NCBI RefSeq assembly: GCF_016862395.1
Contig: NZ_BOMW01000015.1
Coordinates: forward strand, 1 to 64,000
Direction of reading: 5' to 3'
Length of the DNA stretch: 64,000 nucleotides
DNA from: Actinoplanes siamensis
GTDB lineage: Bacteria; Actinomycetota; Actinomycetes; Mycobacteriales; Micromonosporaceae
Shown: piece by piece, positions 8,430 through 17,274 of the stretch
Position numbering within the stretch: the first letter of the stretch is position 1
How the letters are laid out: each line of letters opens with the position of its first letter
The notes under the pieces: generated by a model
Told to the model about the DNA's origin: nothing
The model's database searches: none
The model's input: the letters and a program-made list of their open reading frames with translations, nothing else
Made by a program: the position numbers and the translations under genes

Positions 8430-8475
8430 GGCCGAAAGAACCGGTCCTCGGCCGAAAGAACCGGGCCGAAAGGAC
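8430..8475 (-). promoter_or_regulatory. Three-copy direct repeat upstream of the methyltransferase gene
   Basis: The 15-mer GGCCGAAAGAACCGG occurs at 8430-8444 and 8450-8464, exactly 20 bp apart, and a variant GGCCGAAAGGACC follows directly at 8464. Near two-turn spacing on one DNA face, 54-100 bp upstream of a start codon, is the pattern of a regulator-binding array. No regulator gene is adjacent. Confidence 0.5.
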
Positions 8476-8622
8476 CCCTACCAAAGACGGGTGTTCGCGG
8501 CGGCCGGCGCGAGCCAGAGTGATGGCCGACGCCATCGTCAGCGTCGGCGGGAGTCAGCGCAGGCGGTCAGCACAGGCGATGGGGTGGGGTGTGGGCGGGT
8601 GGGGCTCCGCTAGGCTGGCGGC

Positions 8623-8724
8623 GTGACCCGACTTCTTGCCGCCGCGGCTGCGTTTGCGGCTTGGGTTACGCCCGAGCTTCCGCTGTACGGGCTGGATCAC
8701 GAGCGGGCCGACTTCGCTCCCTGA
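8623..8724 (+). CDS. Possible 33-residue leaderless small ORF
   Basis: GTG 8623 opens a frame MTRLLAAAAAFAAWVTPELP and ends at TGA 8722-8724. It is included only because TAGGCT sits exactly 6 nt before the GTG, the same arrangement seen before the CapD-like gene at 18744, so a leaderless transcript is plausible. The N-terminus is hydrophobic (signal-like) but there is no known family. It could also be the decayed 5' end of a lost gene. The rest of the ~490-bp interval 8377-8869 shows nothing else convincing. Confidence 0.25.
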   Translation: MTRLLAAAAAFAAWVTPELPLYGLDHERADFAP

Positions 8725-8869
8725 TCGCTTGACCGGGGCCGGTTTCCGCCGCTCGACTTCATGCTGCCTTCCGCGATGGGCACGGACCGACCGTGTCGTG
8801 GAGGCGATCGCGCGTGCCCCGAACCGGCCATTCAGGTGACCTGTCCCGTCCCCGGAAACGGAAGAGCTC

Positions 8870-10030
8870 ATGTCCGCGATCACGAAACTGCTGCGTACGC
8901 CGCCCGTCGCAAGACTCCTCGCCGCCAGCCAGACCGGACGCCTGCCGATGGCCTCGGCGCCGCTGGCTCTCCTCCTCTTCGCGCGTGAGACGCGCAGCCT
9001 GGCCTTCGCCGGGCTGGTCGTCGCGGGCTACACCGCCGGCATGGCGGTCAGCGCGCCGTTCCTCGCCCGTATCGTCGACCGCTGGCGGCAGCCGCCGGTG
9101 CTCTGGGGGTCCGCGGCGCTCTCCGGCGCCGGCTTCCTGCTGGTCGCGCTGAGCGGCCACACCGTCGCTCCGATGATTGCCGGCGCGGTGCTGGGTGGGC
9201 TCGGCACCCCGCCGCTGGAAGCCTGCCTGCGCGCGCTCTGGCCGGATCTGGTCGCGCCGGAGGCGGTGGCCGCGGCGTATTCGCTGGACCTTGCCGTGCA
9301 GGAGGTCATCTATGTGACAGGCCCGCTGGTCACCCTGCTCGCGGTGGCGGTCGCCGGTCCGCCGGCCGGTCTCGTCGCCGCCGCGTTGTTGCAGCTCGCC
9401 GGGGTGGCGGTGTTCGCGTCGACGCCGGTGGTCCGGGTCTGGCGCGGTGTCCCCGGGGCTCGGCACTGGGCCGGCCCGCTGCGGGTGCCGCGCTTCGTCG
9501 TGATCCTTCTCGGGGTGGTCTGCGCGGGCGCGGCGATCGGCAGCCTGCCGGTCGTGGTGACCGGTTATGCCGAGGCGGCCGGGAACCGGTCCCTGAGTGG
9601 CTGGCTGCTCGCCGCGCAGGCAGCCGGGGCACTGGCCGGCGGCCTGGCGTACATGCGCGCCCGCCCCGGCGGCGCGTCCCGGCTGCCGCTGGTCACGGCG
9701 GGGCTGGCGGTGGGTTTCGTACCGCTGCTCGCGGTTCCCGGGCCGGGCCTGATGGGGCTTCTGCTGGCGGTCGCCGGTGTGTTCCTGCCGCCGGTGCTGA
9801 CCGCGGTGTTCCTGACCGCGGACCGGTTGACGCCGCCGGGGACCGCGGTGGAGGCGTTCGCCTGGATCATCACGGCGTTCACGGTGGGCAGCGCGGCCGG
9901 TGCGGCGGTCACCGGGCCGCTGGTGGCCGATTCGATCCGGTACGGGTTTTTGTTCGCCCCGCTGGCGGGCCTGCTCGCGGTGGCGGCGATGTCCGTCGCG
10001 TCCTTCGGGCGGCGTCCGGTGTCCGTCTGA
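8870..10030 (+). CDS. MFS transporter
   Basis: A 386-residue integral membrane protein with about 12 hydrophobic helices and the major-facilitator layout. A basic loop after helix 2 reads FLARIVDRWRQPPVLWGSAAL (the D-R-x-x-x motif A region), and a long central loop follows helix 6. The short hydrophilic N-terminus and total length suit a drug or small-molecule exporter, but the substrate is not predictable. The ATG at 8870 follows GGAAACGGAAGAG. It is a single rightward gene. Confidence 0.85.
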   Translation: MSAITKLLRTPPVARLLAASQTGRLPMASAPLALLLFARETRSLAFAGLVVAGYTAGMAVSAPFLARIVDRWRQPPVLWGSAALSGAGFLLVALSGHTVAPMIAGAVLGGLGTPPLEACLRALWPDLVAPEAVAAAYSLDLAVQEVIYVTGPLVTLLAVAVAGPPAGLVAAALLQLAGVAVFASTPVVRVWRGVPGARHWAGPLRVPRFVVILLGVVCAGAAIGSLPVVVTGYAEAAGNRSLSGWLLAAQAAGALAGGLAYMRARPGGASRLPLVTAGLAVGFVPLLAVPGPGLMGLLLAVAGVFLPPVLTAVFLTADRLTPPGTAVEAFAWIITAFTVGSAAGAAVTGPLVADSIRYGFLFAPLAGLLAVAAMSVASFGRRPVSV

Positions 10031-10280
10031 CACGGTCGCGCAGGTGACCGGCTGATATCGGGCACGGCGGGAGGGGAGCGGGGAGGCTCGAACCCGCCGG
10101 GCGACGAGCCGGGCGACGAGCCGGACGGTAGGCGGACCGGGGGCCGCGGAGGAGACGCCGGGAACGCTGTGGTGAGTGGACAGATGCGGTACGTGAGAAG
10201 CGCACCCGATTTGTGGTGATGTGACGCGGCTGGACGGGAAAGGGCACCCCCACCCATGTGCCTGCCGCGACTGGTGCGGC

Positions 10281-10286
10281 TAACGT
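10281..10286 (+). promoter_or_regulatory. -10 element of a leaderless promoter (TAACGT)
   Basis: TAACGT fits the actinobacterial TANNNT -10 element and lies exactly 6 nt before the GTG at 10293, so transcription would begin at or next to the start codon. No Shine-Dalgarno sequence is present between them, which supports leaderless translation. Confidence 0.45.
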
Positions 10287-10292
10287 TCCGGT

Positions 10293-10598
10293 GTGGCTAA
10301 GGGATCTCTGGCGGTGCTGGTCGGCATTCTCGTGCTCGCGTTGCACGTCGGTCTCGGCCTGTTCTCGGCGAACTGGTTGTGGAGCGACACCGACGATCCG
10401 CACCAGTGGATGTACTTCTACGGCACCGGCGGCTGCTGCATCGCTCCGGTCACCGGGGCGCTCGGAGCGTTCCTGGTGAACACCCCGCGTTTCAAGGCGA
10501 TCGGCGTCGGCGCCCTGCTCGGGCTCGGCCTGGCGCTGATCGGCGCCGCCGTGGCGTGGGGGATCGACTTCACGCCGTCTTGGGTGACAAGCGGCTGA
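10293..10598 (+). CDS. Small membrane protein, unknown function
   Basis: A 101-residue protein starting MAKGSLAVLVGILVLALHVG, with three hydrophobic helices (residues ~5-25, ~45-62, ~72-90). A hydrophilic loop holds WSDTDDPHQWMYFYGTGGCC, including a Cys pair at the membrane edge. I recognise no family. It is preceded by a leaderless-type -10 and followed by 82 bp before the exopolysaccharide genes, so it is probably transcribed separately. Confidence 0.65.
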   Translation: MAKGSLAVLVGILVLALHVGLGLFSANWLWSDTDDPHQWMYFYGTGGCCIAPVTGALGAFLVNTPRFKAIGVGALLGLGLALIGAAVAWGIDFTPSWVTSG

Positions 10599-10680
10599 CG
10601 GCGCCCGTCCCGGACTAGCATGGCTGGCGAGGACGCCAGCCGCACGTGATCCCCCCGCGCCGGCCAACAGGTGGTGGGGG

Positions 10681-11823
10681 ATGCTTGCCGAAGATCGAAC
10701 CGTGCTGCTGTCCGGCCCCGACATCGGGCCCCTGGAGCAGGAGTTTGTGCTGGCGGCCCTCCGCTCCGGGTGGGTCGCCCCGGCCGGGCCGGATCTCGAC
10801 CTGTTCGAGCGGGAGATCGCCGCCCGGGTGGGCGTCCCGCACGCGGTCGCCCTGAGCTCGGGCACCGCCGCGCTGCATCTGGCGTTGCTGGGTATCGGCG
10901 CCGGCCCCGGCGACGTCGTCGTGGTGCCCACCCTCACGTTCGTGGCCACCGCGAACGCCGTGGTCTACACCGGCGCGACGCCTGTCTTCGCCGACTGCGA
11001 CCCGGCCACCGGCAACCTCGACCCGGACCTGCTCGCCGGCCTGCTCGCCGAGCTGAGCGCCGAGGGCGCGCGGGTGCGCGCGGTGCTGACCGCCGACCTG
11101 TACGGGTCGTGCGCCGACTACGGGCGGATCCTGCCGGTGTGCGACAGGCACGGCGTCCCGCTGATCGAGGACGCCGCCGAGGCGCTGGGCGCCACGCACC
11201 GGGGCCGGGCGGCCGGCTCGTTCGGCCGGGCGGCGGCGCTGTCGTTCAACGGCAACAAGATCATGACGACGTCGGGCGGCGGCATGCTGCTCACCGGCGA
11301 CGCGGAGCTGGCCGGCCGGGCGCGACACCTGGCGGGCCAGGCGCGGCTGCCGGCCGAGCACTACGAGCACGCCGAGATCGGCTACAACTACCGGCTGAGC
11401 AATCTGCTGGCCGCGCTGGGCCGGGCCCAGCTGCGCCGCCTGGACGAGATGATCGAGCGCCGCCGGGCCGTGCGTGACGGGTACGCCAAGGTCTTCGCCG
11501 ACGTCGAAGGCGTGCGGCTGCCGGGCGGCGACGACCTGGCGGCCAACTGCTGGCTCACCTGCATCGCCGTCGACCCGGAGCGGGCCGGCTGGCAGGCCCG
11601 GGAACTGGCCGCGCATCTGGCGGCGCGGAACGTGGAGACCCGCCCGGTGTTCAAGCCCATGCATCTGCAGCCGGTCTTCGCCGGCGCCCGGACCGCCCTG
11701 AGCGGCGCCGCGGAGCGCCTGTTCCGGGAGGGCCTGGCCCTGCCCAGCGGCTCCGCGCTCGGCGATGACCAGGTGCGCCGGGTCCTCGATGGGATCACCG
11801 AGTTCCTGGACGGCCGCCGGTGA
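10681..11823 (+). CDS. DegT/DnrJ/EryC1-type nucleotide-sugar aminotransferase
   Basis: A 380-residue PLP enzyme of the sugar-aminotransferase family (PglE/EpsN-like), which converts a 4-keto-6-deoxy nucleotide sugar to the 4-amino sugar with glutamate. The family signature GTAALHLALL (~residue 61), VVVPTLTFVATANAV, and EDAAEALGA (PLP ring contact) are present. The Schiff-base lysine is Lys193 in SFNGNKIMTTSGGG. It is the first gene of the rightward exopolysaccharide operon, overlapping the next by 4 bp. Together with the PglF-like dehydratase at 18744 it would make a UDP-4-amino-4,6-dideoxyhexose; that pathway link is inference. Confidence 0.9.
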   Translation: MLAEDRTVLLSGPDIGPLEQEFVLAALRSGWVAPAGPDLDLFEREIAARVGVPHAVALSSGTAALHLALLGIGAGPGDVVVVPTLTFVATANAVVYTGATPVFADCDPATGNLDPDLLAGLLAELSAEGARVRAVLTADLYGSCADYGRILPVCDRHGVPLIEDAAEALGATHRGRAAGSFGRAAALSFNGNKIMTTSGGGMLLTGDAELAGRARHLAGQARLPAEHYEHAEIGYNYRLSNLLAALGRAQLRRLDEMIERRRAVRDGYAKVFADVEGVRLPGGDDLAANCWLTCIAVDPERAGWQARELAAHLAARNVETRPVFKPMHLQPVFAGARTALSGAAERLFREGLALPSGSALGDDQVRRVLDGITEFLDGRR

Positions 11824-12464
11824 GCCTCTCGCCCCGCGTCACCGACGCGGTGCAGCGGGCGATCGACGTGGTCGCCGCCGCCACCGGCCTGGTCGCGTTG
11901 TCGCCGGTGCTGCTGGTGACCGCCGGCGTGGTCGCGGCCGGACTGGGCCGGCCGGTGCTGTTCCGCCAGCCGCGGCCGGGCCTGCACGGTCGGCCGTTCA
12001 CCCTGGTCAAGTTCCGCACGATGCGGGACGTGGACGAGCGGCGCGGCCTGGTCACCGACGCCGACCGGCTGACCCGGCTGGGCCGGGCGCTGCGCGCCAC
12101 CAGCCTGGACGAGCTGCCGACGCTGTGGAACGTCCTGCGCGGGGACATGAGCCTGGTGGGGCCGCGGCCGCTGCTGATGCACTATCTCGACCTGTACACG
12201 CCGGAGCAGGCGCGCCGGCACGAGGTGCGGCCCGGCGTCACCGGGCTCGCGCAGGTCAGCGGCCGCAACACGGTGGACTGGGAGCAACGGCTGGCGATCG
12301 ACGTCTGGTACGTCGACCACCGGTCGCTGGCGCTGAACGCGTGGATCGGCGCGCAGACCGTCCTGATCCTGCTGCGCCGGACCGGCATCACCGCCCCGGG
12401 TGAGTCGACGATGCCCCAGTTCACCGGTTCGCCGCGGACGGACGGGGAGGAGCCGGGCCGGTGA
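11820..12464 (+). CDS. PglC-like sugar-1-phosphate transferase (initiating glycosyltransferase)
   Basis: A 214-residue monotopic phosphoglycosyl transferase of the bacterial sugar transferase family. It moves a sugar-1-phosphate from UDP-sugar to undecaprenyl phosphate to start a repeat unit. It is the short form with a single N-terminal hydrophobic segment and no polytopic WbaP extension. The motifs LVKFRTMRD, LRATSLDELPTLWNVLRGDMSLVGPRPLL and HEVRPGVTGLAQVSGRN are complete, including the Asp-Glu pair of the catalytic region. The GTG at 11820 overlaps the aminotransferase stop, and its own stop overlaps the next start, so the three genes are coupled. Confidence 0.93.
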   Translation: MSLSPRVTDAVQRAIDVVAAATGLVALSPVLLVTAGVVAAGLGRPVLFRQPRPGLHGRPFTLVKFRTMRDVDERRGLVTDADRLTRLGRALRATSLDELPTLWNVLRGDMSLVGPRPLLMHYLDLYTPEQARRHEVRPGVTGLAQVSGRNTVDWEQRLAIDVWYVDHRSLALNAWIGAQTVLILLRRTGITAPGESTMPQFTGSPRTDGEEPGR

Positions 12465-13720
12465 GGATCACCTACATCCATCAGTACTTCAAGACCCCGG
12501 CGATGGCCGGCGGGACACGCTCGTACGAGCTGGCCAGACGCTTGGTGGAGAGCGGCCACGAGGTGCACGTGATCACCGGTGACCCGGCCGGCGGGCCGGC
12601 CCGGACCAGTACCGAGGCCGGCATCGTGGTGCACTGGCTGCCGGTGCCGTACCACAACACGATGTCCTATCGTCGCCGGATCTGGGCCTTTCTGAGCTTC
12701 GTCGGCCGCGCGGCGGTGGTGGCCGGGCGCCGCCGTCACGACCTCGTCCTGGCCACCAGCACGCCGCTGACGGTGGCGATCCCGGGCGCGTACGCGGCGC
12801 TGCGCCGGCGGGTCCCGATGGTGTTCGAGGTCCGGGATCTGTGGCCGGAGGTGCCGATCGCGATGGGTGCGCTCCGCTCGCCGGCCAGCCGGTGGGCCGC
12901 CCGCCGGCTGGAGGCCTGGGCCTACCACCGGTCCGCGCAGGTGATCGCGCTGTCCGAGGGGATGGCCGCCAGCATCCGGCGGCGGTTCCCGCAGGTGCCG
13001 GTCACCGTGGTGCCGAACGGCTGCGACCGGGCGTTGTTCGCCGGCCCGGACGCGGAACGGGCCGGTACGGCGCTGCGGGCGGCTCTGCCGTGGCTCGAGG
13101 ACCGGCCGCTGGTCCTGTACGCCGGGGCGATCGGCGTGGTCAACGGGGTGGACTACCTGGTGCGGATGGCCGCCCGGCTGGCCGTCACCGACCCCGAGGT
13201 CCGGATCGCGATCGTCGGTGACGGCCGGATGCGTGAACCGGTCCGGCGCCTGGCCGCCGAGCTGGGTGTGCTGGACCGGAACCTGTTCCTGCTCGGGCCG
13301 GTCGCCAAGAGCGAGGTGGTGGCCTTCTTCGCGGCCTGCGACCTGGCCACCGGCCTGACCGTCAACCGGCCTGAGCTGGGCAGCGACTCGTCCAACAAGG
13401 TTCTCGACGCGCTCGCCGCGGGGCGGCCGGTCGCGGTGAACCACGGCGGATGGATCGCCGGCCTGCTCGCCGGCAGCGGGGCCGGGCTGGTCCTGCCGGC
13501 GGACGATCCCGGGGGCGCGGCCGACGCGGTGTCCGCGTTCCTGAAGGATCCGGCGGCGTGCGCGGCGGCGCGGACCGCGGCCGACGCGCTGGCCCGGGAG
13601 CGTTTCGACCGCGATCTGCTGTTCCGGGACTTCGAGCGCGTGCTGATCCGGGCCGCCGCGGCCGGCGACCCGGGGCGGAGCCGGGGAACGGCCGCCGGGC
13701 GTCCGCGGCCGGCGCGCTAA
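12461..13720 (+). CDS. GT4-family glycosyltransferase (WbuB-like)
   Basis: A 419-residue GT-B glycosyltransferase. The N-terminus MRITYIHQYFKTPAMAGGTR has the Gly-rich donor-side loop typical of WbuB/amino-sugar GT4 enzymes. FEVRDLWPEVPI and VTVVPNGCDRALF mark the domain junction, and the C-terminal domain carries the nucleotide-sugar site (NKVLDALAAGRPVAVNHGG, with the usual Glu replaced by Asp in this stretch). It likely adds the second sugar of the lipid-linked repeat. The GTG start overlaps the upstream stop by 4 bp. Its stop overlaps the stop of the convergent gene at 13717. Confidence 0.9.
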   Translation: MRITYIHQYFKTPAMAGGTRSYELARRLVESGHEVHVITGDPAGGPARTSTEAGIVVHWLPVPYHNTMSYRRRIWAFLSFVGRAAVVAGRRRHDLVLATSTPLTVAIPGAYAALRRRVPMVFEVRDLWPEVPIAMGALRSPASRWAARRLEAWAYHRSAQVIALSEGMAASIRRRFPQVPVTVVPNGCDRALFAGPDAERAGTALRAALPWLEDRPLVLYAGAIGVVNGVDYLVRMAARLAVTDPEVRIAIVGDGRMREPVRRLAAELGVLDRNLFLLGPVAKSEVVAFFAACDLATGLTVNRPELGSDSSNKVLDALAAGRPVAVNHGGWIAGLLAGSGAGLVLPADDPGGAADAVSAFLKDPAACAAARTAADALARERFDRDLLFRDFERVLIRAAAAGDPGRSRGTAAGRPRPAR

Positions 13721-14937
13721 CCACCCGGTCCGCGAGACGAGCCCTGACGTGCGGCCGCCGGTACCCGGTCGGGGGCCGGGTGCACCGCGGCCAGCAGCAG
13801 CATGACCCACATCATCCGGGCGTCGTAGTAGTCACCGGAGAACAGGTTGGTGGCGGCGATGAAGATCCCGCAGTAGGCAGCCGTACGCGCTTCCAGGCTG
13901 CGCTCGGCCCGCGGCACCGCGGCGTATCCGTGCCACAGCCCCAGGAACGCCACCAGGAGCAGGGCCAGGCCGATGAACCCGCCCTCGGCGGCGATCGACA
14001 GTGGCAGGTTGTGCACGTACAGGTCGGGGTTGAGGCCGCTGACCGAGGGGAAGCCGTTCAGGCCGGTGCCCAGCAGCGGGCGCTGCCAGAAGATCTGCAA
14101 CGCCATCTGGAACAGCACGTCGCGCTCCGACGCGTACCCCTCCCCGAGGGTCGCCTCGACGAACCGCTGCTGCACGAACCCGGCGATCAACGGCCCGGCG
14201 GTGATCACCAGGACCGCGCCGGTCACGGCGACCAGGGTCAGCGGCTTGACGATCCGGCCGAAGTCGATCCGCGGCCGGATGGCGAGCAAAGCGATCCCGA
14301 TCGTGATGCCGAGCGAGACCAGGCCGCCCCGGGAGCCGGACGCGACCGCGCCGAACAGGAACACCGGGATCGGGACCAGCCAGATCAGCCGCTCGCCGTG
14401 GCGCAGGTAGAGGTACAGCGAGGTGATCATGCCGAGGACCATCAGCCGGACGAAGACGTTGGGGCCGCCGCCGAGCGCCGCCCACCGGCCGTTCGCCTCA
14501 TGGCCCCGGCCGGACGCGGCGGCCAGGAAGTAGACCCAGGCCGCGGCGTGGAACAGGGTGAGTGTCGTGGCGGTCACCCGGTCGCGGTCCCAGGCGGCCA
14601 GTCTGAAGTAGACGACCAGCAGCACGGCGAGCGCGCACAGGTCGCCGAGCACCGGGCCGGTGACCGTGCCGGGCGGCGCCCAGAGCACCGAGAGCCCCTG
14701 GTAGCCGATCAGCGCCAGCAGGCCGTACAGAGCCTCGCTGCCCTTGGCCGGATGATGGCCGACGTGGTGCGATTCCAGGGCGAGGCTGAGGAGCAGGACC
14801 AGGAACAGGGGCACGCGTACGTCGTTGAGCACCGGGATGTCCAGACCGGCGCGGGTCAGCGTGAACCTGCCGGCCAGCATCACCACGAACGCGATCACGA
14901 CGACCAGTCCGGGCCGGGCGGTCTGCGGGGTGGTCAT
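13717..14937 (-). CDS. Wzy-like polysaccharide polymerase / O-antigen ligase family membrane protein
   Basis: A 406-residue protein with about ten hydrophobic helices and the O-antigen ligase/polymerase layout. A large extracytoplasmic loop near residues ~270-320 holds ASERDVLFQMALQIFWQRPLLGTGLNG, then YVHNLPLSIAAEGG; the loop Arg/His and HN-x-PL are family marks. It probably polymerises lipid-linked repeat units on the outer face of the membrane. The ATG at 14937 overlaps the flippase stop by 4 bp, so they are coupled. It ends tail-to-tail with the GT4 gene, sharing four bases of stop codons. Confidence 0.85.
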   Translation of the reverse strand: MTTPQTARPGLVVVIAFVVMLAGRFTLTRAGLDIPVLNDVRVPLFLVLLLSLALESHHVGHHPAKGSEALYGLLALIGYQGLSVLWAPPGTVTGPVLGDLCALAVLLVVYFRLAAWDRDRVTATTLTLFHAAAWVYFLAAASGRGHEANGRWAALGGGPNVFVRLMVLGMITSLYLYLRHGERLIWLVPIPVFLFGAVASGSRGGLVSLGITIGIALLAIRPRIDFGRIVKPLTLVAVTGAVLVITAGPLIAGFVQQRFVEATLGEGYASERDVLFQMALQIFWQRPLLGTGLNGFPSVSGLNPDLYVHNLPLSIAAEGGFIGLALLLVAFLGLWHGYAAVPRAERSLEARTAAYCGIFIAATNLFSGDYYDARMMWVMLLLAAVHPAPDRVPAAARQGSSRGPGG

Positions 14938-16223
14938 GGCCGCGGCTGGCGTACGGCGCGCGCCGCCAGTCCCACCGCGTCGATGCCCAGCGCCGTCGCC
15001 GACGCCGCGAGTCCCAGGACCGCCGCGCGCGGCGGCGCCAGGAACACCGTCCCGATGGCGGTCACCACCATCTCCAAGGCGAGGCAGGCGAGCAGCAGCC
15101 GGCTCACGAGCTTCGGTTCGAGCAGGGTGTCCATGGTCGGGCGGGCCGCGTAGAACATGGCGAGCGGGATGGCGGCCAGCACGCCCAGCCGCAGCAGCGG
15201 CACCGCCGCCGCGAACTCCGCGCCGAGGAACCAGCGCACCAGCGCCGGCGCGCCCACCATGATGACCGCGGTCGGCGCCACGGCCAGCGCGCCGGCCAGC
15301 ACCGGCAGCGCGGTGAGCAGTTGCCGCACCCCCGGGCTCTCGCCGGTCCGGTGGAACAAGCGGCTGAGCCGGGGCATCAGCACCGGGGTGAGCAGGGCGA
15401 AGAACGAGCAGATCAGGGTGACCGCCGAGGTGGTGAACCCGACGTAGCCGGCTTCCGGCCGGCCCGGCATGGTCACCGCCACGGCGAAGGTGGGGAACGT
15501 GTAGAGCGTGGGCAGCGCCACGTCGCCGGGCATGCGGCGTACGCCGTACGCCATCAGGGTCCTCAGGTTCGGCTCGTGATCGGGGGCCGGCGTGGTCGGC
15601 CGGCGACGGACGACCAGGGCGCCCCAGATTCCTACCGCTGCCGCGCCGGCGCCCTGGATGATCAGGAAGTCCTCGATGGCGTCCGCGGAGACGAACGCGA
15701 TCAGCGGGATCAGGCCGAGCGCGATCCCGGAGACCAGGTTCGAGTCGAGGACCTGGTGGTTGCCGCGCAGCGCGGTGAGCCCGACCGCGCACAGGCAGTT
15801 GCCGCCCAGCATGACCGCGACGGCCGCCACGGCGCCCCGGCCGCCGGGCAGGCCGAGCAGCCCGGCCATCCAGGTCCCGGCGCCGACGCCGATCAGGCCG
15901 ACGGCGGTGACCACGGCGGCCTCGACACAGAGCACCTGCCGGGCGAGTCGCCGGGTGGTGTGCTCGGTGCGCGGGAGGTACCGCTGCAGGGCCAGCCCGA
16001 GGCCGAGCAGCAGGGCCGGCTGGAACGTGCTCACCGCGCCCCGGGCGATCTGGTAGTAGGCGAACCCGTCGACGCTGCCCCACTGCGCGACCAGGTGGAA
16101 CAGCAGCAGCCCGGTGCCCAGCACGAACCACTGGACGAGCAGGGTGGCGGCGTAGTCGCGCCGCACGGCGGCGGGCACGTGCCGCAGCAGTGACCGGAGC
16201 CCGAGGCGCTCACCGGCGGACAT
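14934..16223 (-). CDS. Wzx-like polysaccharide flippase (MOP superfamily)
   Basis: A 429-residue membrane protein with about 12 predicted helices in the pattern of oligosaccharide flippases of the MOP exporter superfamily. It would flip undecaprenyl-linked repeats to the outer leaflet. The opening MSAGERLGLRSLLRHVPAAV is amphipathic and basic, and GSVDGFAYYQIARGAVSTF starts the first bundle. The C-terminal bundle (LVSRLLLACLALEMVVTAIG) is less conserved. It is followed by the polymerase gene with a 4-bp overlap and lies 22 bp downstream of the GT2 gene, so all four leftward genes appear to form one operon. Confidence 0.85.
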   Translation of the reverse strand: MSAGERLGLRSLLRHVPAAVRRDYAATLLVQWFVLGTGLLLFHLVAQWGSVDGFAYYQIARGAVSTFQPALLLGLGLALQRYLPRTEHTTRRLARQVLCVEAAVVTAVGLIGVGAGTWMAGLLGLPGGRGAVAAVAVMLGGNCLCAVGLTALRGNHQVLDSNLVSGIALGLIPLIAFVSADAIEDFLIIQGAGAAAVGIWGALVVRRRPTTPAPDHEPNLRTLMAYGVRRMPGDVALPTLYTFPTFAVAVTMPGRPEAGYVGFTTSAVTLICSFFALLTPVLMPRLSRLFHRTGESPGVRQLLTALPVLAGALAVAPTAVIMVGAPALVRWFLGAEFAAAVPLLRLGVLAAIPLAMFYAARPTMDTLLEPKLVSRLLLACLALEMVVTAIGTVFLAPPRAAVLGLAASATALGIDAVGLAARAVRQPRP

Positions 16224-16245
16224 GCGGCCGCCAGTCAGACATCGC

Positions 16246-17274
16246 TCATCCGCGCCGGGCCGCCGGATCGAGGAGACCCCAGACCGAGCCGATCCCGTAG
16301 AGGACGTGCGTGGTCGCGAACACCACCGGGAGCGTGGCCAGCAGCGCCGGGTCGCGATGTCGCCGGGCGAGGCGGCCGGCCGAGGCGAGGGCGGCGGCGC
16401 CGTAGAGTCCGGCGATCCCGACGGTGGCCCGTTTCGCTACCGACGAGCGGGACGACGCCGCGGCGCCCACCGCCATCGCCAGGACGAAGCCGACAGGCAC
16501 CACGTTGCGCAGCGATCCGATCCAGCGGCCCACCGAGCGCGACGCGCGGAACGGCCAGTAGCCCGCCTCGAACGTCCACGCGCAGAACTCGCGGAAGTCG
16601 CTGCGCGCGTAGTACGTGCTGGAGATGTCCGGCAGCAGCAGCACCTTGCCGCCGGCCGCCCGCAGCCGCTGGTTGAACTCCCGGTCCTGGGCCCGGGCCA
16701 GATGCTCGTCGAAGAGCCCGACCCGGTCGAAGATCGCGCGCCGGTAGCAGCCGCCGAACACCGTGTCCACCCACTGCGGCCCGCCCGCGCCGGTCCGGTA
16801 CCGGGCGCCGCCCGCGCCGAACATGTCGGTGGCGGCGACCGCGATCGCCCGGCCCAGCGCGGTGTCGTCGCGCGGCAGCGGGCGCCGGATCCCGCCGACG
16901 TTGTCCGCCTCCGGGTTCCGCAGCAGCCCCTCCACGCATTTCACCAGGTACTCCGGTTCGTACTCGGCGTGCACGTCGAGCCGGACGACGACGTCGCCAC
17001 GAGCCTCGGCGATGCCCCGGTTCAGCGCGGCCGGTTTGCTGTGCCCGGGGTTGTCCAGCAGCCGCAGGTTCGGCTCGCGCAGCGCGTGGTCGCGGACGAT
17101 CGCCCGGGTGCCGTCGTCGCTCATCCCGTCGACCAGCAGGATCTCCATCCGGTCGGCCGGATAGGTCTGGGCCTTCACCGAGTTCAGGAAGGCGTCGACG
17201 AACCGGGCCTCGTTCCAGCACGGAATGACGACCGTGAGGTAGGGCAGTTCCATCACCGTGCTCCGATCCGTCAT
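16246..17274 (-). CDS. GT2-family glycosyltransferase (ExoA-like)
   Basis: A 342-residue inverting GT-A glycosyltransferase. The domain spans residues ~10-240: LTVVIPCWNEARFVDAFL, EILLVDGMSDDGTRAIV, KPAALNRGIAEARGDVVVRLDVHAEY (with the metal-binding D-x-H variant of DxD) and VDTVFGGCYRRAIF, then AQDREFNQRL as the base-region ED variant. C-terminal hydrophobic segments (residues ~255-340) anchor it to the membrane, as in succinoglycan ExoA-type enzymes. The start overlaps the stop of the upstream kinase gene by one base, so it is cotranscribed with it. Confidence 0.9.
   Translation of the reverse strand: MTDRSTVMELPYLTVVIPCWNEARFVDAFLNSVKAQTYPADRMEILLVDGMSDDGTRAIVRDHALREPNLRLLDNPGHSKPAALNRGIAEARGDVVVRLDVHAEYEPEYLVKCVEGLLRNPEADNVGGIRRPLPRDDTALGRAIAVAATDMFGAGGARYRTGAGGPQWVDTVFGGCYRRAIFDRVGLFDEHLARAQDREFNQRLRAAGGKVLLLPDISSTYYARSDFREFCAWTFEAGYWPFRASRSVGRWIGSLRNVVPVGFVLAMAVGAAASSRSSVAKRATVGIAGLYGAAALASAGRLARRHRDPALLATLPVVFATTHVLYGIGSVWGLLDPAARRG

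Noticed and set aside
10031-10292. Possible tRNA because of GGCTCGAACCCGCC near 10085
   Set aside because: The T-arm-like string has no matching acceptor, D or anticodon arms around it; only a short direct repeat (CGGGCGACGAGC twice) is present.
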